Source: Cyanobium sp. ATX 6F1
Lineage (GTDB): Bacteria > Cyanobacteriota > Cyanobacteriia > PCC-6307 > Cyanobiaceae
NCBI RefSeq assembly: GCF_024346315.1
Contig: NZ_JAGQCS010000003.1
Coordinates: 186,001 to 250,000 of the forward strand
Length of the DNA: 64,000 nucleotides
Direction: 5' to 3'
The position numbers and the translations under genes were made by a program. Under the pieces are notes generated by a model. The model was not told the origin of the DNA. It searched no databases and saw only the letters and a list, made by a program, of their open reading frames with translations. Shown one piece after another: positions 1-12,013 of this stretch; the first letter of the stretch is position 1, and the number at the start of each line of letters is the position of its first letter.

Positions 1-375
1 GCGGCTGCCCGAGTGGATCGCCACCTGGATCGTGCGCGCCCGATCCTCCGCTGAGATGCCTGTGCTGACGCCGTTTTCAGGGCCGGCATCGACGCTGACG
101 GTGAAGGCGGTCTGGTTGCTGTCGGTGTTGCGGTCCACCATCAGCGGCAGATCGAGGGCGTCGAGCCGCTCGCCCTCCATCGCCAGGCAGATCAGGCCGC
201 GGGCTTCGGTGGCCATGAAATTGATCTGGGCTGGTGTCGCGAACTGGGCGGCACAGATCAGGTCGCCCTCGTTTTCCCGGTTCTCATCGTCGACGACCAC
301 GACCATGTCGCCGTTGCGGATGGCGGCAAGGCCATCGGCGATGGAATCGAAGCGGATCGCAGCGAGCTGGCTCAG
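1..375 (-). CDS. ribBA: RibBA, 3,4-dihydroxy-2-butanone 4-phosphate synthase (N-terminal part, cut by window edge)
   Basis: Riboflavin biosynthesis. The visible part makes 3,4-dihydroxy-2-butanone 4-phosphate from ribulose 5-phosphate. The reverse strand encodes the RibB signature [13 protein letters not shown] (acidic metal and substrate ligands), then [18 protein letters not shown] and the stretch [12 protein letters not shown], all diagnostic of DHBP synthase. In cyanobacteria this is usually fused to GTP cyclohydrolase II, but that half lies beyond base 1, so the fusion is inferred. The start is odd. A stop at 382-384 bounds the frame, and no ATG, GTG or TTG precedes the conserved [14 protein letters not shown] segment. 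The choices are CTG at 373-375, or an ATG at 304-306 that would delete conserved residues. It is head-to-head with argC. Confidence 0.87.
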   Translation of the reverse strand, partial: MSQLAAIRFDSIADGLAAIRNGDMVVVVDDENRENEGDLICAAQFATPAQINFMATEARGLICLAMEGERLDALDLPLMVDRNTDSNQTAFTVSVDAGPENGVSTGISAEDRARTIQVAIHSGSR

Positions 376-452
376 GGCAGGTCAGGCCGATGGCCCTGGT
401 TCAATCCACTTTTATAGAGCCCGGTACGATCTGGCGTTCCCGTTCCACTGGC

Positions 453-1547
453 ATGGCGAGCCCATCCGCACCCGATCCCAGCGCGGCCGTGCGGGGTGTG
501 GCGGTCATCGGGGCCACGGGGTATGGGGGCCTTCAGACCGTGCGGCTGCTCCAGGACCATCCCGCCCTGGCGGTGACGTTCCTGGGGGGCGAGCGCAGTT
601 CGGGCAAGCGCTGGAGCGAGCTGGTGCCGTTCCTTCCCCTTGCCGAGGATCTGGTGATCCAGCGTCCCGATCCGGAGGCGATCGCCGCCGCCGCTGACCT
701 GGCGGTGCTCAGCCTGCCCAATGGCCTGGCCTCCACGCTCGTGCCCGATCTGCTGGAGCGGGGCGTCAAGGTGGTCGACCTCTCCGCCGACTACCGCTAC
801 CGCTCCCTGGCCCAGTGGAAGGAGGTGTATGCCAGTGAGGCCCGCCAATTTCCACGCTCCGATGAGGCGCTCTGTCAGGAGGCCGCCTATGGGCTGGTGG
901 AGTGGGAGGCCGAACGCATCGCCAAAGCCCGCCTGGTGGCCGCTCCCGGTTGCTTTCCCACCGCCAGCCTGCTGGCCCTGTTGCCCTTCCTGCAGCAAGG
1001 TCTGATCGAGGCCAGTGGCATCGTGATCGACGCCAAGACAGGCACCTCCGGCGGTGGCCGCGCCGCCAAGGAAAATCTGCTCCTGGCGGAGGCCTCCGAG
1101 GCCGTGGTTCCCTACGGCGTGCTGGGCCATCGCCACACCAGTGAGATTGAGCAGGCGGCCAGTCAGGCCCTGGGGCGTTCCATCCAGCTCCAGTTCACCC
1201 CCCACCTGATGCCGATGGTGCGTGGGCTCCTGGCCACGGTCTACGGCCGCCTGCGGGATCCTGGCCTCACGGCCGAAGACTGCACCACCTTGCTGAAGGC
1301 GGCTTACCGCCACAGCCCCTGCGTGGACGTGCTGCCGGTGGGCACCTATCCCTCCACCAAGTGGGTGCGCCAGACCAACCGCGCCCTGCTGTCGGTGCAG
1401 GTGGATTCCCGCAACGGTCAGTTGATCGTGATGAGCGCCATCGACAACCTGATCAAGGGCCAGGCGGGCCAGGGCGTGCAGTGCCTGAATCTGCTGGCGG
1501 GCCTGGGCGCCACCACCGGCCTGCCGCTGCTGCCCTTCTACCCCTGA
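453..1547 (+). CDS. argC: N-acetyl-gamma-glutamyl-phosphate reductase
   Basis: Third step of arginine synthesis: NADPH-dependent reduction of N-acetylglutamyl phosphate to the semialdehyde, in the cytosol. The protein is 364 aa. The Rossmann glycine motif [12 protein letters not shown] lies at about residues 15-26. The catalytic cysteine motif APGCFPT has Cys167, and a conserved GTSGGGR loop follows. The ATG at 453 was chosen because it puts the Rossmann motif near the N-terminus as in the family; an in-frame ATG at 390 would add 21 unconserved residues. It is divergent from ribBA, and its 3' end overlaps the convergent purN by 10 bases. Confidence 0.96.
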   Translation: MASPSAPDPSAAVRGVAVIGATGYGGLQTVRLLQDHPALAVTFLGGERSSGKRWSELVPFLPLAEDLVIQRPDPEAIAAAADLAVLSLPNGLASTLVPDLLERGVKVVDLSADYRYRSLAQWKEVYASEARQFPRSDEALCQEAAYGLVEWEAERIAKARLVAAPGCFPTASLLALLPFLQQGLIEASGIVIDAKTGTSGGGRAAKENLLLAEASEAVVPYGVLGHRHTSEIEQAASQALGRSIQLQFTPHLMPMVRGLLATVYGRLRDPGLTAEDCTTLLKAAYRHSPCVDVLPVGTYPSTKWVRQTNRALLSVQVDSRNGQLIVMSAIDNLIKGQAGQGVQCLNLLAGLGATTGLPLLPFYP

Positions 1548-2224
1548 TCGAATCGGGCCGTCCGCTCCAGCCGCTGGGCGGCCAGGGCGACCGCCAGGGG
1601 CAGGATCCGGTGCTCCTGCCGTTGGATCCTGGCCGCCAGCCGCCCATGGTCGTCATCGCTGAGCACGGGCACGGCCGCCTGGGCCAGGATCGGCCCCGCA
1701 TCCACCTCCGCCGTGACCAGGTGGGCGCTGCAGCCGCTCAGGGCGACCCCGGCCGCCAGGGCCTGGCCGACGGCATCCAGGCCGCGGAAGCTGGGCAGCA
1801 GGGAGGGGTGGATGTTCACCAGGCGCTGGGGGTAGGCGTCAATCAGGGCGGGCGTGACGATCCGCATCCAGCCGGCCATCACCACCAAATCCACGCGGGC
1901 ACCTTCAAAGGCCTTGACGAGGGCCTGGTCCAGGTCGGCGCGGCTGCTGTGGAGGCGATGGTCGCGCAGTTGCCAGGGCACCTGCAGGCGCGTGGCGCGG
2001 TTCTGGGCGCCGCAACCGGGGTTGTTGACCACCAGCAGCTCCACGCTTGCGTCGAGGGGCCCCTGGCGAGTGGCGTTGACCAGGGCTTCGAAGTTGCTTC
2101 CCGCCCCCGAGGCCATCACCCCCAGCCGCAGGGGCGCCCTCAAACGGGGCCAGGCCTGTGGCAACGGCCACTGGATCCCCGGGATGGGCTCGCTAGGGTC
2201 GGCCGGAACGGGCATCGGATCCAT
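1538..2224 (-). CDS. purN: Phosphoribosylglycinamide formyltransferase
   Basis: Third step of purine synthesis: formylation of GAR using 10-formyl-THF. The core begins LRLGVMASGAGSNFEAL (phosphate-binding loop). The catalytic segment is seen as VVNNPGCGA, VVMAGWMRI and NIHPSLLPSF, which carry the Asn, His and Asp catalytic region. At 228 aa it has about 45 extra residues before the core compared with E. coli PurN, a Pro-rich leader. The start at 2224 was chosen for a GGAG nine bases upstream. In-frame ATGs also occur at 2215 and 2239. The chosen start shares the bases CATG with the divergent ycf35 start. Confidence 0.92.
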   Translation of the reverse strand: MDPMPVPADPSEPIPGIQWPLPQAWPRLRAPLRLGVMASGAGSNFEALVNATRQGPLDASVELLVVNNPGCGAQNRATRLQVPWQLRDHRLHSSRADLDQALVKAFEGARVDLVVMAGWMRIVTPALIDAYPQRLVNIHPSLLPSFRGLDAVGQALAAGVALSGCSAHLVTAEVDAGPILAQAAVPVLSDDDHGRLAARIQRQEHRILPLAVALAAQRLERTARFDQG

Positions 2225-2567
2225 GTCCCATCTCTCCATCCTGCCCACTGTGCTTCGGGACACCGATGTGCTGGCAGCGAGTCTGGCTGATCTGGGCTTG
2301 GAGCCCCGCTGGGGGGGGAAGCTTCCTGGATTTGCCGGTGAAGCCGAGCCGGTGGAGTTGCAGGTGCGGCTCTCCTCCGATCTGGCCCTGGGCTGGCGGC
2401 GTCAACCCAGCGGTGAACTGGCCCTGGTGGGTGACCTGCAGCGACTCAGCCGCAGCCATCAGGTGGCGCCGTTGCTGGGCCGCCTTACCCGCAGCTACGC
2501 CGCCCGCGCCGCGCTTCGGGATGCCGCCCTGCTGCTCCCGACGGGCAGCGTTCACCTCGATCGCTGA
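2223..2567 (+). CDS. ycf35: Ycf35 / DUF1257 family protein
   Basis: A 114-aa protein beginning MSHLSILPTVLRDTDVLAASL, the standard opening of the DUF1257/Ycf35 family found in cyanobacteria and some plastids. The family has no established biochemical role and no membrane segment is seen. It is divergent from purN, with the two start codons overlapping, and stands 11 bases before the M61 peptidase gene, so it is probably the first gene of a ycf35-peptidase-amidase operon. Family assignment rests on recognition of the N-terminal and internal pattern. Confidence 0.85.
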   Translation: MSHLSILPTVLRDTDVLAASLADLGLEPRWGGKLPGFAGEAEPVELQVRLSSDLALGWRRQPSGELALVGDLQRLSRSHQVAPLLGRLTRSYAARAALRDAALLLPTGSVHLDR

Positions 2568-2578
2568 GCCCGGCGCCG

Positions 2579-4324
2579 GTGCCTGAGCTGACCTTGAATC
2601 TGACTGCTCCTCACCAGCCTCTGGTGCGGGCCACCCTCTCCCTGGCTGCCCCCAACCGGGTGCTGCGCTTTCGGTTGCCGGGCTGGACGCCGGGGTCGTA
2701 CCTGATCCGCGACTACGTGCGCCATCTGGAGCGGCTGGAGGTGTGGCAGGGGGGGCAAGTCCTGCCGCTGCGCCAGCTGGCGCCGGCCGCCTGGGAAGTG
2801 GAGCCTTCAGGGCATCAGCCCATTGAGATCCGCACCGAGACGCTGGCCACCGACCTCAGTGTGCGCACCTGCCATCTCAATGGCCAGCACGGCTTTCTGG
2901 CCCTGGCGGCGCTCGCCCTGGAGGTGGAGGGCGAGCGCTGGAACCCCCACCGCCTGCGCCTGGAGCTGCCGGAAGGCTGGGAGGCCTTCGTGCCCCTGCC
3001 CCGGGAGGCGGATGGCAGCTGGATCGCTGCTGATTTCGATGCCCTCGTCGATGCGCCAGTGGAGGCGGGCCCCCACCGGGAGCACCGTTTCGAGGTGCAC
3101 GGGGTGCCCCACCGCTGGGTCACCTGGGAGACGGGCCGTCCCCTGCTGGAGCTCCATTCCGAGCTGCTGGAGCAGGTGGCGGCGATCTGCCGCCGTTGTT
3201 GTCTGTTCATGGGTGAACCAGCCCCGGCAGCCGACAACTATCTGTTCGTCCTGCATCTGCTCGATGAGGGCTATGGCGGCTTGGAGCACGATGCCAGCAC
3301 GGTGCTCCAGTTCGGTCGCAAGGCGCTGGGCCGGCCTGATGGCCTGCGCAAGTTGCTGCAGTTGGTGGGCCATGAATACCTGCACCAGTGGAACGTCCGC
3401 AGGCTGCGGCCCGCCGAACTCACGCCGATCGATTACCACCAGAGCGTCGTGGTGCCCAGCCTCTGGTTCGCCGAAGGGATCACCAGCTACGTCGATCAAT
3501 TGCTGCCCTTCGCCGCAGGGCTCAGTGATGAGGCAGCGGCCCTGGAGGATCTCGGCGCCGATTTCAGCCGCTACCTGCTCACCCCTGGCCGACGGGTGCA
3601 GAGCCTGCGCCAGAGCAGCGAGCAGGCCTGGGTGAAGCTCTACAAACGCGATGCCTCAAGCGACGACAACCAGATCAGCTACTACCTGAAAGGGGCGCTG
3701 CTGGCCTTGGTGCTCGATCTGCACCTGCGACGGGCCGGATCGGCCCTGTTCGTGGTGGTGCGGGATCTCTGGCGGCGGCTGGGGCGGGTCGGGCGGGGCT
3801 ATCGCGAGGCGGACCTGATCGCCGCCTTTGCCCGGCGCTCTTCTGACCTGGAGGCCTTGCTGCCCGCCTGGCTGGGCTCCACGGAGGATCCGCCCTTTGC
3901 GGCTTACCTCGCCGATATGGGTCTGGAGCTGGTGGCGGAACCCGCCAGCCACCCCGAGAGCGGCATCGTCTGCCAGATCGATCCCCACCAGGTCCTGGTG
4001 GTGCGCAAGCTGCCGCGCCATGGACCGGGGGAACGCTCGGGTCTCGAGCTGGGCGACGAGCTGTTGGCCCTCGATGGGGTGCGGCTGCGCCAGGCGGAGG
4101 ATCTTCCTCCCTTGCTGCGGAAGGATCGCGGCCAGCGGTTGCTGCTGGCCCGGCGTGGCCAGGTGATGGAGCTGGCGTTCACCAGTTCAGCGCCCGCGAT
4201 CGAGCGCTGGACGCTCAGGATCGATCCCCAGGCACCGGCTGATGCCGAGGAGCGGCGCCGACGTTGGCTGGCCCTGGAGCCGGAGCCCGCCCGGCTGCCG
4301 GACCCTGAGACGGTTCGATGTTGA
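2579..4324 (+). CDS. M61 family (glycyl-aminopeptidase-like) peptidase with PDZ domain
   Basis: A 581-aa zinc peptidase of family M61. The N-terminal beta domain carries LPGWTPGSYLIRDY (residues about 34-47). A GLEH segment is at 234-237, the zinc motif HEYLHQWN at 265-272, and the downstream glutamate ligand is in FAEGITSY (Glu299). A PDZ domain occupies roughly 460-540 (SGLELGDELLALDGVRL). No signal peptide is seen, so it is probably cytosolic. Start is GTG. Its stop overlaps the next start by seven bases (ATGTTGA), which suggests translational coupling to the amidase. Family members cleave N-terminal Gly or Ala; the substrate here is unknown. Confidence 0.9.
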   Translation: MPELTLNLTAPHQPLVRATLSLAAPNRVLRFRLPGWTPGSYLIRDYVRHLERLEVWQGGQVLPLRQLAPAAWEVEPSGHQPIEIRTETLATDLSVRTCHLNGQHGFLALAALALEVEGERWNPHRLRLELPEGWEAFVPLPREADGSWIAADFDALVDAPVEAGPHREHRFEVHGVPHRWVTWETGRPLLELHSELLEQVAAICRRCCLFMGEPAPAADNYLFVLHLLDEGYGGLEHDASTVLQFGRKALGRPDGLRKLLQLVGHEYLHQWNVRRLRPAELTPIDYHQSVVVPSLWFAEGITSYVDQLLPFAAGLSDEAAALEDLGADFSRYLLTPGRRVQSLRQSSEQAWVKLYKRDASSDDNQISYYLKGALLALVLDLHLRRAGSALFVVVRDLWRRLGRVGRGYREADLIAAFARRSSDLEALLPAWLGSTEDPPFAAYLADMGLELVAEPASHPESGIVCQIDPHQVLVVRKLPRHGPGERSGLELGDELLALDGVRLRQAEDLPPLLRKDRGQRLLLARRGQVMELAFTSSAPAIERWTLRIDPQAPADAEERRRRWLALEPEPARLPDPETVRC

Positions 4325-5220
4325 GACCCCCGGAGCGACTTCTCTGGGCCCGAAGGCGGAGCTCCCGGCCCCTGGTGCTGGCGATCGGGTTGGGGGGGAT
4401 GGCCTGCCTACTGGGGTTGGGCTGGCTGGCTCGGGCGATCGGCGAGCGCCCCCCTGAGCGTCGCGATTCCAGCCTGCTGAGCTTCCTGCGCGACGGGGTG
4501 CAGGGTTCCTCCACGAATGAGGGGCTTCCCCGCCGGGCCCCCACCCCGCCACCGGTCCAGGCCTGGAGCAGCCCCCTGCGCCGCCAGTGCCGCGGCACCG
4601 ATGCGGCCCTCAAGCAGCGGTTGCAGCGGTTGAGTGCCGTGCTTCAGCAACGCACCTTCCATCTGGACACCGATCCCACCAACTACGGCGAGCGCTTCAA
4701 CCAGGACGCCTTCGGCCAACCGGTCGATCCAACCCCTCGGCTGATCGTCCTGCATGAAACCGTTTATGGGTTGTCCTCGGCGATCAACACCTTCGTCACC
4801 CCCCATCCCAGCGATGAGGATCAGGTGAGCTACCACACGCTGATCGGGCTCCAGGGCGAGGTAGTCCAGGTGCTCGACCCCTCCCGGCGGGCCTTCGGGG
4901 CGGGCAACTCGGCCTTCAACGGCCAGTGGGTGGTCACCAACCCGAAGCTCAATGGCTCGGTCAACAACTTCGCTCTGCACCTCAGCCTGGAAACGCCCTT
5001 GGATGGCGAAAACGATGACTCCGAGCACAGCGGCTACACCGCCGCCCAGCTGGATGCGACCGCCGTGGTGCTGGCCGACTGGATGAAGCGCTTTCCCATT
5101 CCCCCCCAGTCGATCACCACCCACCGGGCGGTGGATCTCGGAGGGGAACGCCAGGATCCCCGCAGCTTCGATTGGAGCGCCCTTCAGATGCGCCTGGCGG
5201 CCCTGGGCCGACTCTGCTGA
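4318..5220 (+). CDS. N-acetylmuramoyl-L-alanine amidase (Amidase_2/PGRP fold)
   Basis: A 300-aa membrane-anchored cell-wall amidase. A hydrophobic helix at about residues 20-40 follows an Arg-rich cytosolic start, so the catalytic part is probably periplasmic. The amidase domain (about 120-295) shows the zinc ligands in LIVLHETVYG and in TTHRAVD, plus SYHTLIGLQGEVVQVLDPS, which matches the Amidase_2/PGRP pattern of cleaving the lactyl-peptide bond of peptidoglycan. A Pro-rich linker separates anchor and domain. The ATG overlaps the stop of the upstream M61 gene. It converges with the neighbouring transglycosylase-like gene. Confidence 0.88.
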   Translation: MLRPPERLLWARRRSSRPLVLAIGLGGMACLLGLGWLARAIGERPPERRDSSLLSFLRDGVQGSSTNEGLPRRAPTPPPVQAWSSPLRRQCRGTDAALKQRLQRLSAVLQQRTFHLDTDPTNYGERFNQDAFGQPVDPTPRLIVLHETVYGLSSAINTFVTPHPSDEDQVSYHTLIGLQGEVVQVLDPSRRAFGAGNSAFNGQWVVTNPKLNGSVNNFALHLSLETPLDGENDDSEHSGYTAAQLDATAVVLADWMKRFPIPPQSITTHRAVDLGGERQDPRSFDWSALQMRLAALGRLC

Positions 5221-5227
5221 AAGCCGC

Positions 5228-6067
5228 TCAGATCAGGGTTGAGACCGGCGCCTTGCGGACGGAATAGATCAGGGCGTGCAGTTCAGGGTCCTGCATGTAA
5301 CGCAGGATGCGGGTGGAGTAGTCGAGTTTGCCGTTGTGGAGGTAGGCCAACGTGGCGATGGCCTTGGCGTCCCGGGGGCGGGTGCTGGCATTGAGCGGGC
5401 GCTCGGTGGAGATGCCGAGCAGTTTCTTCTGGCGGGCCAGCTGCCCCACCAGCAACTGCACGTTGCGCCGGGGATCCAGGAGCTGATCGCGGGCGGCCTG
5501 AATCTCTGCCTGGCTGGCCTGAGGGCTCAGGAGCCCCTGCTTCACCATCTCGCTCAACCCCAGCTGGGCGGGCCCATGGGTGCTGAACAGGCCGGAATGG
5601 GCGGCCAGGGGCAGGTCTTCACCGGGCTTGGCGTGCTGCATCTCATCGAAGAGAATCGCCGCCACCAGCATCGGGTTGACGCCCCGGCGGCGGCTCTCGA
5701 CCAGGATCGTGGGCCGCAGTTCCTCCAGTCGGGTCACCGTGATCGAGCGCAGGGGGGTGAGCTCATCAAGCCCCTTGGTGAACAGTTGCGCCAGAGGTGT
5801 TTGGGGGCCATGCACCCCGAAGCGGCGCTGGAGCTCCTGCAGCTCTTGGGGGCTGAAGGCCGTGGGATCGGGCCGCTGGCCCTCGTTGATCAGGGCCTGG
5901 CTGCGGCTGTTGTCGGTGCCGACGCTGGCGCTGAGACCCGGTTCGCTCACGATCACGGAGCTGGACCAACGATTGACCCGGGGAGCCACATCCAGGCCGA
6001 TGGCCAGGCCGATGGCCAGGCTGAGGCCCACCAAAAACCGTCGCCGCACCAGCGGAGCAGGGTCCAT
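5228..6067 (-). CDS. DUF1402-like exported protein, lysozyme-like
   Basis: A 279-aa protein with an N-terminal RRR-hydrophobic segment (about residues 8-27), a signal peptide or anchor. The central part reads ILVESRRRGVNPMLVAAILF, followed by a Gln/His-rich stretch and THGPAQLGLSEMV. This resembles the DUF1402/lysozyme-like pattern, in which a Glu sits in a helix before a substrate-binding loop. A peptidoglycan-cleaving or -binding role is inferred from this resemblance and the convergent amidase, not shown. The ATG at 6067 is preferred over an upstream TTG at 6085. No neighbour lies close on the same strand. Confidence 0.65.
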   Translation of the reverse strand: MDPAPLVRRRFLVGLSLAIGLAIGLDVAPRVNRWSSSVIVSEPGLSASVGTDNSRSQALINEGQRPDPTAFSPQELQELQRRFGVHGPQTPLAQLFTKGLDELTPLRSITVTRLEELRPTILVESRRRGVNPMLVAAILFDEMQHAKPGEDLPLAAHSGLFSTHGPAQLGLSEMVKQGLLSPQASQAEIQAARDQLLDPRRNVQLLVGQLARQKKLLGISTERPLNASTRPRDAKAIATLAYLHNGKLDYSTRILRYMQDPELHALIYSVRKAPVSTLI

Positions 6068-6286
6068 GGGGAGTCGCTGGGTCAAAGGCGTATGAATTGC
6101 AAGGAAACTCTAGACAACTTTTGAAAAAGCTTGCTACCTGCGTCCCCGTTCCCTGTGCCTTTTCCTCGAGCCACCAGGGTGCCGGGGTCATGGGTCCAGT
6201 TCCAGCGGCTCTTGCTTGAGCCGTTCACGGGCGGGGTCCGTGGATAGGTTCAGGGGGTGCGCCGATCAGGACGTCGTTCCGTCGAC

Positions 6287-7888
6287 ATGACCTTGCCCCC
6301 GGATACCGCCTCCACGTCACCGCTGACGCCTTGGCACCGCTTCTGCTCCCTGCTCTGGCACCACGACGACCTGGGCCTCTGGCTCGATCCCAGCCGCATG
6401 GCCTTGGGGGAATCCGATCTTGGTGCCCTGGAGCCCGCCTTCGGCCGCGCCTTCGCAGCCCTGGCCGCCCTGGAGGCGGGTTCCATCGCCAACCCAGATG
6501 AAGGCCGCCAGGTGGGTCACTACTGGCTGCGCGCTCCCGCCCTGGCGCCCGACGCGGCCACGGCCGCCCAGATCACTGGCGAGATCGATCGCATCGAAGC
6601 CTTTGGCCAGGCCGTGCTTGAGGGCCGTCTCCAGGCCCCAGGCGGGGCCGCGTTCACCGACGTGCTCTGGATCGGCATCGGTGGCTCGGGCCTGGGGCCG
6701 CTGCTGATCCTCCGGGCGCTTCAACGCCAGGGGCGGGGGCTGCCGTTCCACTTCTTCGACAATGTCGATCCTGAGGGCTTCAGCCGCGTGCTCGCGGGCC
6801 TCGGGGAGAAGCTGCGCACCAGCCTGGTGATCGTGGTCAGCAAATCCGGCGGCACCCCCGAGCCCCGCATCGGCCAGGAACAGGCCCAGGCGCGGCTGGA
6901 GGCCCTCGGGGGCCAATGGGCCGCCCAGGCGGTGGCGGTGACCATGGCCGGCAGCGCCCTGGACCGCAAGGCGGTCGCCGAGGGCTGGCTGGAGCGCTTC
7001 GATCTGTTCGACTGGGTGGGTGGCCGCACCAGCATCACCAGCGTCGTGGGGCTGCTGCCAGCGGCCCTGATCGGCGCTGATCTGCGCGCCTTCCTGGAGG
7101 GTGCGGCCCGCATGGATGAGGCCACCCGGGTGCCCGACCTGCGCCGCAACCCCGCCGCCCTGCTGGCGGCCGCCTGGTACGCGGCCGGGGAGGGCCGGGG
7201 CCGCCGCGACATGGTGGTGCTGCCCTACCGCGACCGGCTGGAGGTGTTCAGTCGCTACCTGCAGCAGTTGGTGATGGAATCGCTGGGCAAGCGCCTCAAC
7301 CGCCAGGGCGAGGTGGTGCACCAGGGGCTGGCGGTCTACGGCAACAAGGGCTCCACCGACCAGCACGCCTATGTGCAGCAGTTGCGTGATGGCCTCGACA
7401 ACTTCTTTGTCACCTTCATCGAGGTGCTCGAAGATCCCGCCGACATCGCTCCGATCGGCGGCGAGCACCCGGGCGACTTCCTGGATGGCTTTTTCCAGGG
7501 GACCCGCGCCGCCCTGAGCGAAGGCGGTCGCCAGAGCCTCACCCTGACCCTGCGCCGCTTCGATGAACGCAGCCTGGGGGCCCTGATCGCCCTGTTCGAG
7601 CGGGCGGTCGGGCTCTACGGCGAACTGATCGATGTGAACGCCTACCACCAGCCCGGGGTGGAAGCCGGCAAGCAGGCCGCCGCCGAGGTGCTGGCGCTCC
7701 AGGCCCAGCTGGAAGAGCTGCTGGCCGATGGGGTGCCCCGCAACCTGGAGGCGATCGCGGCCAGCCTGGATCTGCACAGTCCGGAGCAGCCGTTCTGGAT
7801 CCTGCGCCGTCTGAGCGCCGCCGGTCGGGGGTACGGCGCGACGGGTGATTGGTCCAATCCCACCACCTTGACCTTCCAACGGAACTGA
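6287..7888 (+). CDS. pgi: Glucose-6-phosphate isomerase
   Basis: Interconverts glucose 6-phosphate and fructose 6-phosphate in glycolysis, gluconeogenesis and the oxidative pentose phosphate route. The 533-aa length fits cyanobacterial enzymes. Phosphate-binding motifs are seen: WIGIGGSGLGPLL, SKSGGTPEPR, GGRTSITSVVGLLPAAL and the PGI signature region YGNKGSTDQHAYVQQLRDG. The catalytic His and Lys lie in these loops. The start at ATG 6287 was chosen; an in-frame GTG at 6257 would add ten basic residues. Class III alcohol dehydrogenase follows after six bases, probably co-transcribed. Confidence 0.97.
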   Translation: MTLPPDTASTSPLTPWHRFCSLLWHHDDLGLWLDPSRMALGESDLGALEPAFGRAFAALAALEAGSIANPDEGRQVGHYWLRAPALAPDAATAAQITGEIDRIEAFGQAVLEGRLQAPGGAAFTDVLWIGIGGSGLGPLLILRALQRQGRGLPFHFFDNVDPEGFSRVLAGLGEKLRTSLVIVVSKSGGTPEPRIGQEQAQARLEALGGQWAAQAVAVTMAGSALDRKAVAEGWLERFDLFDWVGGRTSITSVVGLLPAALIGADLRAFLEGAARMDEATRVPDLRRNPAALLAAAWYAAGEGRGRRDMVVLPYRDRLEVFSRYLQQLVMESLGKRLNRQGEVVHQGLAVYGNKGSTDQHAYVQQLRDGLDNFFVTFIEVLEDPADIAPIGGEHPGDFLDGFFQGTRAALSEGGRQSLTLTLRRFDERSLGALIALFERAVGLYGELIDVNAYHQPGVEAGKQAAAEVLALQAQLEELLADGVPRNLEAIAASLDLHSPEQPFWILRRLSAAGRGYGATGDWSNPTTLTFQRN

Positions 7889-9013
<1,125 letters not shown>

Positions 9014-9035
9014 ACCAGGAGACGTCCCTGGACCC

Positions 9036-11654
<2,619 letters not shown>

Positions 11655-11739
11655 CGCTCGGCCGAGGCCGCCAGGATTGGGCCACAGCTCACGCCCGTGA
11701 TGGTGCCACAACCCGATGCGCCCCATGTTGGCCCTGGGA

Positions 11740-11973
11740 TCAGCCCAAGGAACGGATCACGGTCACGGAGAGGCGCTGGATCAGCACCGGATCGCTGTCG
11801 TTGGGGAGGCGCAGGGCAAGAAATTCCACGTCCTGCCAATCCAGGAGGCCGTCGAGTTTGGTGCCGTCGTGGAGCTGCACCTGCACCGCCGTCTTGGCGC
11901 GAATCCAATTCTGCAGTTGCCTTACACCCGGTAGGGAGGTGTCCAGGAGGGCCAAGGCTGGTTCAATCGGCAC
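11740..11973 (-). CDS. hfq: Hfq-like RNA-binding protein, cyanobacterial type
   Basis: A 77-aa Sm-like protein. The run [20 protein letters not shown] followed by [13 protein letters not shown] matches the cyanobacterial Hfq pattern (LPSVRQ opening helix, then the Sm1 strand turn ending WQD), and the end corresponds to the Sm2 strand. Enterobacterial-type Sm2 residues are not conserved, as is known for this clade. Cyanobacterial Hfq acts with the type IV pilus base (PilB) and affects motility and natural transformation. Start is GTG with AGGA just upstream. It is head-to-head with dapF, 40 bases between starts, an arrangement I recall from other cyanobacteria. Confidence 0.85.
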   Translation of the reverse strand: MPIEPALALLDTSLPGVRQLQNWIRAKTAVQVQLHDGTKLDGLLDWQDVEFLALRLPNDSDPVLIQRLSVTVIRSLG

Positions 11974-12013
11974 CTTCCTAAGATGCCATCCCTTGGCAGA
12001 AAGGGCGAGTTCG

